From: Frigoribacterium faeni
GTDB taxonomy: Bacteria > Actinomycetota > Actinomycetes > Actinomycetales > Microbacteriaceae
DNA: 64,000 bases
Reading direction: 5' to 3'
Assembly: GCF_007988805.1 (NCBI RefSeq)
Contig: NZ_BJUV01000015.1
Location: 27,020-91,019 of the forward strand
Shown here: positions 28,576-36,200 of the stretch, piece after piece
Layout of the letters: the number at the start of each line of letters is the position of its first letter
How positions within the stretch are numbered: the stretch's first letter is position 1
Program-made: the position numbers and the translations under genes
The notes under the pieces: generated by a model
Database searches by the model: none
Seen by the model: only the letters and a program-made list of their open reading frames with translations
What the model was told of the DNA's origin: nothing

Positions 28576-29895
28576 ATGACATGGTCCACCCGAATCATCG
28601 CCGTGACGTTGGCATCTACGCTCCTGCTGGGTGCTGGCGGAACCGCAGCGATGGCGGCCGAGAACCCGTCTCCCATCGTGACGAGCGGGCAGAGTTCAGC
28701 CCCGGCCATCACGAACGTCGTCATCGCCGGGAACGCCACCGGCTTCTCCATCGACTTCGACTTCCAGCAGCCCCAGTCCGGATGGGCCCCGGTAGCGCTC
28801 GGCATCTACGAGGGGTCGAGCACCCGATATCCGTTCTCGACGTCCACGTACACGACCTACAACCTGGGGTCCAACACGCACACCACCGAGTGGACCGATG
28901 ACGACGTCCTGGTGCCGTATCCGACCCCCTCGGGACACATCTCCCGGACATACACGCACTCTCGCTCCGGACCGATCACCGTCATCCTCTTCGCGCCGGA
29001 GCGGGCGTGCGATTGCAGTCTGGGCTTGACGTTCGTGGCCGGCACCACGATCGCGCCGCTCACGTCGACCTTGAAGACGCTCACGTCCACACCCGTGCCC
29101 ACGCTCTCCGGCCCGACCAAGGTCGGATCGACCCTGACCGCCGCGCCCGGCACATGGGCACCCGCCCCGGTCGGACTGACGTACCAGTGGGCTCTCGACG
29201 GAGTCGCCGTCTCAGGTGCCACCGGATCGACCTTCACCCTGCCGACATCCGCCGCCGGCAAGAAGGTCACCGCCTCGGTGACCGGCACCAAGACCGGCTA
29301 CGCCACCGTGAAGAGGACGAGTTCGCCGACCGCCCCCGTGACTCGAGCGCTCACCGCGAGTCCGGTGCCCACGCTGTCGGGATGGGTCAGGGTCGGCTCC
29401 ACTCTGACCGTCACGCCCGGCACCTGGGCCCCCGCACCGGTGGCGCTGACCTACCAGTGGTCGGTTGACGGGCTGGTCGTCGCGGGTGCGACAGGACGCA
29501 CCTTCACGTTGCCCGCGTCTGCAGCCGGCAAGAAGGTGACCGCCGCCGTGACCGGCACCAAAGACGGCTTCTCCACTACGAGGATGGTCAGCGCTCCGAC
29601 CGCTCCGGTGAATCGAGCGTTGACGTCCACGCCCGTGCCGAAGATCTCGGGCACGGTCAGAGTGTGGTCCACCCTGACGGCGACACCCGGAACCTGGTCC
29701 CCCGGACCGGTCGGGCTGTCGTATCAATGGAACCTGAACGGGGTCGCCGTCTCGGGCGCGACCGGGCGGACCTTCATCCTGCCGAAGGCCGCGGCCGGGA
29801 AGAAGGTCACCGTCTCCGTCACCGGCACCAAGGCCGGTTACGCGACCGTGAAGACGACGAGCACCCCGACCGTCGCCGTGAAGCCACGCAGCTAA
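28576..29895 (+). CDS. Secreted protein with three Ig-like repeats
   Basis: This 439-residue protein has a signal peptide (basic start, hydrophobic core, cleavage after AMA near residue 26). An N-terminal domain of about 140 residues has no recognised fold. Three repeats of 90 residues follow, encoded at 29080-29349, 29350-29619 and 29620-29889. Each contains PGTWAPAPVGLTYQW-like and AAGKKVTVSVTGTK-like segments, typical of Ig-like domains of actinobacterial surface proteins. No sortase signal or C-terminal helix is present, so it is probably released or held non-covalently. GGAG lies six bases before ATG 28576. Confidence 0.85.
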   Translation: MTWSTRIIAVTLASTLLLGAGGTAAMAAENPSPIVTSGQSSAPAITNVVIAGNATGFSIDFDFQQPQSGWAPVALGIYEGSSTRYPFSTSTYTTYNLGSNTHTTEWTDDDVLVPYPTPSGHISRTYTHSRSGPITVILFAPERACDCSLGLTFVAGTTIAPLTSTLKTLTSTPVPTLSGPTKVGSTLTAAPGTWAPAPVGLTYQWALDGVAVSGATGSTFTLPTSAAGKKVTASVTGTKTGYATVKRTSSPTAPVTRALTASPVPTLSGWVRVGSTLTVTPGTWAPAPVALTYQWSVDGLVVAGATGRTFTLPASAAGKKVTAAVTGTKDGFSTTRMVSAPTAPVNRALTSTPVPKISGTVRVWSTLTATPGTWSPGPVGLSYQWNLNGVAVSGATGRTFILPKAAAGKKVTVSVTGTKAGYATVKTTSTPTVAVKPRS

Positions 29896-30129
29896 GGCGC
29901 CGGCGCACGGAGAGGCCATTGTCCGTGACGTTCTCCGCTTTCGCTAGGGGACGATGGAGCCCTCGCAGTCAGCGAGCTACTGCCCGATGTCTCCGGGCAT
30001 CTCACGAGGATTCTCACTGCCCCTGCCTTCAGGACACCAGAACTGGGTCCGAACGATCCTGAGGATCGGTCACACGAGTCCATGCGCATGAATTAGTGTC
30101 ATGAGAAACCGTCACTAAAGGGGATAACG

Positions 30130-31224
30130 ATGGAGTTCGCCGAGCGGCTCGCCGCACTCGCATTGAAGGTCAAGAACCAGCGCGAGGCCATTCAGACCGA
30201 AGAAGCGACGAAGAACGCGTTCATCATGCCGTTCATCTCGACGATCCTCGGCTACGACGTCTTCAACCCGCTCGAGGTGGTGCCCGAGTTCACGGCCGAT
30301 GTCGGTGTGAAGAAGGGCGAGAAGATCGATTACGCGATCATGCGCGACGGCGAGGTGCAGATCCTCATCGAGTGCAAAAAATCGACGGAGCCCCTCCGCA
30401 TCGAGCACGCTTCGCAGCTCTACCGCTACTTCGCCGTGACGAACGCTCGGATCGCTGTGTTGACCAACGGCGAGAGCTACCACTTCTACACGGACCTCGA
30501 CGCGCCGAACCGGATGGACGACAAGCCCTTCCTGGTGCTCGACCTGTCCGACATCGACGAGACCCTCCTGCCCGAGCTGAGCAAGCTCACGAAAGACGTC
30601 TTCGACCTCGACTCCGTCATCAGCGCCGCCGAGGAGCTCAAGTACGTCGGACAGCTCAAGCGGGCCATCGCTGCTCAGTTCCGCGAGCCGTCGGACGACT
30701 GGGTCAAGTTCGTGACCACGCGGGTCTACGAGGGGTCGTTCACGCAGAAGGTGCGCGAGCAGTTCACGCCGCTCGTGACGAAGGCGTCGAAGCAGTTCCT
30801 GAACGACCAGGTCAACGACCGCCTGAAGACCGCGCTGGGCTCATCGAGCTTCCCGTCGATCCCGGCGGAGGCGCCCACCGGCGCGGTGACGAGCGAGGCC
30901 GTCGTCGAGGCGGACCTGGACCGGGACACGGAGACCGAGACCACCCTGGAGGAGCTCGAGGGCTACCAGATCGTCAAGGCGATCGCGTGCAGCGAGGTCA
31001 AGCCGCAGCGGGTGGTGCACCGTGATGCGAAGTCGTACTTCGCGGTCCTGCTCGATGACAACAACCGCAAGCCGATCGCGCGCCTGCACTTCAACGGCAA
31101 GAAGCAGAAGTACCTCGGCCTCTTCGACGCGGCCAAGGTCGAGACCAAGCACGCCATCGAGTCCCTCGACGAGATCTACTCCCACGCCGAAGCGATCCGC
31201 GAGTCCGTCAAGGCCTACGCCTAG
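30130..31224 (+). CDS. HsdR N-terminal-domain protein, putative PD-(D/E)XK nuclease
   Basis: This 364-residue protein resembles the stand-alone type I restriction HsdR N-terminal family (PF13588-like). The fold's catalytic residues are visible as Asp67 (KIDYAIM) and Glu81/Lys83 (ILIECKKS). The surrounding segments ATKNAFIMPFISTILGYDVF and YRYFAVTNARIAVLTNGESY match the family. The C-terminal third (from about residue 275) is less conserved and may bind nucleic acid or partners. No HsdM or HsdS lies nearby, so it is not a classical type I system. AAAGGGGA precedes the ATG. The hydrolase gene follows 156 bp later. Confidence 0.8.
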   Translation: MEFAERLAALALKVKNQREAIQTEEATKNAFIMPFISTILGYDVFNPLEVVPEFTADVGVKKGEKIDYAIMRDGEVQILIECKKSTEPLRIEHASQLYRYFAVTNARIAVLTNGESYHFYTDLDAPNRMDDKPFLVLDLSDIDETLLPELSKLTKDVFDLDSVISAAEELKYVGQLKRAIAAQFREPSDDWVKFVTTRVYEGSFTQKVREQFTPLVTKASKQFLNDQVNDRLKTALGSSSFPSIPAEAPTGAVTSEAVVEADLDRDTETETTLEELEGYQIVKAIACSEVKPQRVVHRDAKSYFAVLLDDNNRKPIARLHFNGKKQKYLGLFDAAKVETKHAIESLDEIYSHAEAIRESVKAYA

Positions 31225-31380
31225 GCACGCACCGTCGACGCGACAGGGGCGCATGCACCCGTCGACCGTGTCAGCCCGGTCCCGGCAGCACTTGCGCCGA
31301 ATTGCACATCTGCGAGTCGCTGGGCGAGAGCCTGCGCCGCTCACACCACTACGACCTCTCGAACTGCACTGGAGCCACTT

Positions 31381-33174
31381 GTGACAACAGCCCCCATCCT
31401 CGTCTTCCTCCATGGCGTCGGCGACGGCGATCAAGACGACAAGTGGAAGGCCACCCTGTCGGAGTCTCTGGTCCGCTTGGGGTACCCCGGTCTCGAGTCG
31501 GCGGAGGTCGTGGCCCCGAAGTACGCCCATGCGCTGAAAGACTGGGATGTCCGCGAGACACTCCCTGACTACACCGGGAAGGCTCCGACTCGCGAAGCGG
31601 CGAAGACCAACCGCCGGGCCTTCGAAAGCCGGATGGGTGCTGTCGAATGGCGCCTGGGCAAGCACGCGCGGGGAAACGGCCTGCTGGGGTTGGACACCGC
31701 CGTGAGTGCTGCCGTCGCCGTGCCCTACTTCAAGCAGGCCCGAAACTACCTGTCAAACCCGCAGATCCGCGCTCAGGTGCTCAACCGGGTGTTGAACGCC
31801 CTGCCGTCGACGGGTCGCATTGTCCTCGTGGGCCATAGCCTCGGCTCGGTCATCGCGGCCGATCTCCTGCGCCGCCTTCCTGCCGGGGTCGAGGTGGTCG
31901 GGATGGTCACGATCGGGAGCCCTCTCGCGAACGGCGCCTTCGACGTCGACAAGTTGAAGGACGGCCTGAAGGAGCCTCCCTTTAACCTCGCCTGGTGGGT
32001 CAACTTCTGGAACGCGTCGGACCCCGTCGCGGCTCACCGCGGGCTGTCGTCCGTGTTCCCGTGGATGGTGGACTTCCGCATCGCCACGACTCCGTCATTC
32101 GTCCGAGGGCACCTCGCCGAGGAGTACCTGGGATCAGACGCTGTCGGCGCCGCGATCGGGTACGCCCTGTTCGGCTCCTTGTCGACCGAGCTCGAGGCGG
32201 TGGAGAGGGGTGTCGACATCCCTCTCGATCCGGCTGAGTCCATGGCGATCATGGCGCTGCGATATGCCCACCTCATGCGGAGGCGACTGAAAGGCGACGA
32301 GCTGGACCGGTTCACCGGCGCACTCCGCCGCGTCCAGACCGACGTCGTGACGGACATCATCGCGCGCAATGAAGCTGAGGGCCGACAGGTTCCCGTCAAC
32401 GTGACGCGGCTCATGGTCCATCCGCCAAGCCCAACAGGTGACCTCGTCGAACCGCAACCGGGGCGCTACCTGGGCAAAGACGAGGCGGTCGTTCTCCTCA
32501 CCGTGCTGGCGGCCGAGAACGTCCTCCGCCCCTTCGAGATCGATCTGCCGCGTGAGAAGTGGCTCGAGGCGATGAAAGAACTCTGCGCCGAAATGGGGCT
32601 GGGCACGCAGTACGGCATCGACATCTTCGAGGCCGCTAAGCGCGCACGCAGTGTCCTCAGCCCTGGTCGTGGGGCGGGTTGGATCAAGTGGGGAGCCCTC
32701 AGCGTGGGCGCCGCAGCCATCGTCGTCGCGACCGGCGGCCTGGCGCTCGCAGCGGCCCCCGGCGTCGCTGGAGCAGCTGCGGTCACGAGCGCCCTCGCGG
32801 CGTTCGGACCAGGTGGGATGATCGGCGGCCTCCTGACGGCCGGAACCCTCGTCTCGGGAGGCGGCGGTGGCATCGCGTACGGTCTCGCCGGGCAGGGCAC
32901 GACGGCCGAGACCCTCGAGGCCATCGTCGAGCGTCGCCTGGCCGCGACCATCCTGAGGCAGCTGCAGGGCCTCGAGCCTGATCCCGCAGTCTGGAGCGTC
33001 CTCGCGCAGATCGAGATCGATGTCCGCCGCCAACACGAACGCATGGACGAGTTCAGCGACGAGTCCGCACCGGGCCTGAAAGACCTGAAGCGGAAGATCC
33101 TCACCGTCGAGAGAGCGCTGCGCTATCTGACGGAGAACGGTCTGGAGCCCGGAGCAGTCTCCGCACAGCAGTGA
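31381..33174 (+). CDS. Alpha/beta serine hydrolase fused to a glycine-rich membrane segment
   Basis: This 597-residue protein (GTG start) has an N-terminal lipase-like domain with oxyanion motif FLHGVGDGD and nucleophile motif GHSLGS (Ser153). The following LLRRLPAGVEVVGMVTIGSP is typical of lipases. The middle is helical. Residues about 437-507 are a hydrophobic, Gly/Ala-rich stretch (GAAAIVVATGGLALAAAPG and GGGGGIAYGLAG) that could insert in membranes. The C-terminal 90 residues are charged and helical. A lipase joined to a membrane-active segment and placed beside a nuclease-fold gene suggests a cell-killing effector. That role is inferred; a membrane-bound esterase is the plain alternative. 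Confidence 0.75.
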   Translation: MTTAPILVFLHGVGDGDQDDKWKATLSESLVRLGYPGLESAEVVAPKYAHALKDWDVRETLPDYTGKAPTREAAKTNRRAFESRMGAVEWRLGKHARGNGLLGLDTAVSAAVAVPYFKQARNYLSNPQIRAQVLNRVLNALPSTGRIVLVGHSLGSVIAADLLRRLPAGVEVVGMVTIGSPLANGAFDVDKLKDGLKEPPFNLAWWVNFWNASDPVAAHRGLSSVFPWMVDFRIATTPSFVRGHLAEEYLGSDAVGAAIGYALFGSLSTELEAVERGVDIPLDPAESMAIMALRYAHLMRRRLKGDELDRFTGALRRVQTDVVTDIIARNEAEGRQVPVNVTRLMVHPPSPTGDLVEPQPGRYLGKDEAVVLLTVLAAENVLRPFEIDLPREKWLEAMKELCAEMGLGTQYGIDIFEAAKRARSVLSPGRGAGWIKWGALSVGAAAIVVATGGLALAAAPGVAGAAAVTSALAAFGPGGMIGGLLTAGTLVSGGGGGIAYGLAGQGTTAETLEAIVERRLAATILRQLQGLEPDPAVWSVLAQIEIDVRRQHERMDEFSDESAPGLKDLKRKILTVERALRYLTENGLEPGAVSAQQ

Positions 33175-33280
33175 CGGTGCCGCATGGCACGATGACAACA
33201 GCAGCACCAGGGGGAATCGAAAGGGGCGCGTCGAGCGACGCGGTCACAGGGTCTCCCGAACACCGCACCGGGAGGCGCAC

Positions 33281-36200
33281 GTGAGCACCAGCATCACGAA
33301 CCACGAATACGTCGGACGAGCCGTCACCGAACTCGCCCGTGGACTGCAGCCGGTCGTCGCCGACGCTCTCGCGCCGCATCTGCTGGCGGGGATGCCGTGG
33401 ACGACTCTGCTCGAACGACGCGACGAAGCCGGCGGCAGAAGCGGCGGCGTCTACACCGAGACCGACCTCCAGGTCATCCTCCGCACCATGACCGAGTCGC
33501 TCGGCGCGCTCGGCCGCCCCTTCGAGGCCCTGCTCGGTCGGGCGGGCACACGTCTCGCCGGTGAGCTCCGCGAGGTCCGCAACGACTGGGCCCACAACGT
33601 CGCCTTCGACGACGCTGACGCCTACCGCGCAGTCGACTCCGCCCAACGCCTTCTCACCATCTGCGGCGCCACCGCGAGCGCCGACGCGCTCAGCACCCTC
33701 CGGCGCGACCTCCAGGTGCGGATGGCCACCACGACCCCGTCAGCGACTCCGACACCAGCCGCCACGACGCCTGACCGGCCCGCGTCTCTGACACTCGCGC
33801 CTCCGCCCCAGACTCCCCCGCGCCTCCCGACGCCTCCGGCCGTCCCCGCCTCGATGCCACCCGCGCCCGCACCCGCGGCGACCACGCCCGCAGTCCCGGC
33901 GTCGACACCGCCCACACCCACCCCCGCGTTGACACCGCCCACACCCGCCCCCGCGCCGGCAGCCCCCGCGTCGACACCGCCCGCCCGCGCCTCCTCACCC
34001 GTCACCGTCTCCATCTCCTGCGCCCCGGTCATCAGCTACGCGATGGCGCACAACGGCCTGACCGTCATCTCCGAGGTGACCCTGACGAGCCCGACCACGA
34101 CGGCCCGAGGCGCACGACTGACCGTGGGCATCGAGTCGGCCGCCGGGCCCATCGGGGCTCCCACCGAGTACTTCGTCGATCTCGTCGCAGGGTCCGAGAC
34201 GCTGCTTCCCCAGCTCGACATCAAGGTCGACCCCGCGGTGATGCTGGGCATCGAGGAGGCGCGGCCTGCCAGAGTCGTCGTCGCCGTCGTCCACGACGAC
34301 CTCGAGCTCGGCCGCGGCACCGTCGATGTGCTGCTCCTCGCCGCGAACCAGTGGCTCGCCCGTCCGACCCTGATGTCGCTCGAGATGCTCGCGGCGCACG
34401 TGCAGCCCAACCACCCCGCCCTCGAGTCCCTCGTCGCCGAGGCCGCCGACGAACTGGCCAGGCAGACGGGGAGCGGCGCCCTGGTCGGATACCAGCAGGG
34501 TCCCGAGCGGGTGGATGCGACCGTCGACGCGATCATGACGGCAATGCGCGCCCGGTCGATCCGGTACAGCGTGCCGCCGGCCAGCTGGTCGGACGACGGG
34601 CAGAAGGTCCGCACGCCCCACGAGGTCCTCGTCGGCCGGTTGGGCACCTGCCTCGACACGACCGTGACACTCGCCGCGGCCCTCGAGCGGGTCGGCATCC
34701 GCCCCATGCTGGTCGTCGTCGAAGGCCACGCCTTCCTGGCGTACTGGCGCGAGGAGACCTCGCTGGCGAGCCCGGCGACCACGAGCGCGTTCGCGCTCCC
34801 CAACCTCGTGCGCACCGACTATGCCCGGGTGATCGAGACGACCATGCTCACGGAGGACCACGCAGGCGTCGGTCTCCACGACATCCGCCGACTGCCGCTC
34901 GAACAGCACCTCTCCGGCGACCTCGACCGCGTCGTCGGCATCACCGACGTGCACCAGGCGCGCACGAGCAGGGTCTACCCGCTGCCGGCGCGTGTGACAT
35001 CCGAAGACGGAGCCGTGGTCGTGGTCGACTACCAGGCCGTCCACTCGCGTCCCGCCGCGTACGTGCCCGAACTCCGAACGGACGACGACGGTCAGACCGA
35101 CGCCGCACCCGTCCCGCCCCGCGTCCAGCGCTGGAAGAACTCCCTCCTCGACCTCAGCCTCCGCAACCGCCTCATCAACTTCGCCGACCGAGCACGATTC
35201 CCGCTGCACGTCGCCGAAGAGGGCCTCGCCGAGTTCGAGGACTACCTGAACGGCGGCAAGGCCTTCGAGCTCCTCCCGTCCGACGCTCTCCCGGCCGTCG
35301 AGGTGCAGCGCGGAGTCCGGTGGGGACGCGACCTGTCGTCCGACGACCGCGCCGATCTGTTCCACACGAAGCATCAGCTCTACACGGACGCGTCGACCGA
35401 GGCGTACCCGCGCCTCCTGCGGGCCCTCGCCTACAAGGCCAAGACCGTGCTCGACGAGACCGGCGCCAACAACCTGTACATCTCCATCGGCTCGCTCGTC
35501 TGGAAGGTCAAAGACAAGACGGTCCGCTCCCCCCTCATCCTCGTACCGGTGACGCTGCGGGCGAAGGGCAAGTCCGGCGGGTATCAGGTGGTCCTCGACG
35601 ATGCCGGGGCCTCGACCCCGAACTACTGCCTGCTCGAGAAGCTCCGCGCCGAGCACGGGCTCCGCATCCCCGCTCTGGCCGATCCCGCCGGCGACGCCTC
35701 CGGCATCGACATCCAGCGCGTGCTGACCGAGACGCGTCTGGCCATCCTCGAATCGGGCATCGAGGCCAATGTCGAGCCGACCGTCGATGTCGCGATCCTC
35801 CAGTTCGCCAAGTTCCGACTCTGGAAGGACCTCGACGACAACTGGGAGGCGCTGGCCGGCAACGATCTGGTGCGTCACCTGATCGAGTCCCCCACCGAGC
35901 CGTTCGTCGACGCGTCGACCGCTGCGGCACAAGGCGTGTCCGAGCCGGCGCGCACGGATCTCGACGCACTCCTCGCGACGCTCCCCGTCTCGGCCGACTC
36001 GTCTCAGGCCGCGGCCGTCGCGGCCGCCACGGCAGGGCGCACGTTCGTCCTCGAAGGCCCGCCCGGCACCGGCAAGTCCCAGACGATCACGAACCTGCTG
36101 GCCAAGGCCATCACCGAAGGCAAGAAGGTGCTGTTCGTCGCCGAGAAGCGGGCGGCGCTCGAGGTCGTGCAGAGGAGGCTCGCCGGCGTCGGTCTCGGGC

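Noticed and set aside
30130..31224. A type I restriction-modification system.
   Set aside because: Only an HsdR-N-like protein is present; no HsdM, HsdS or HsdR motor is nearby.
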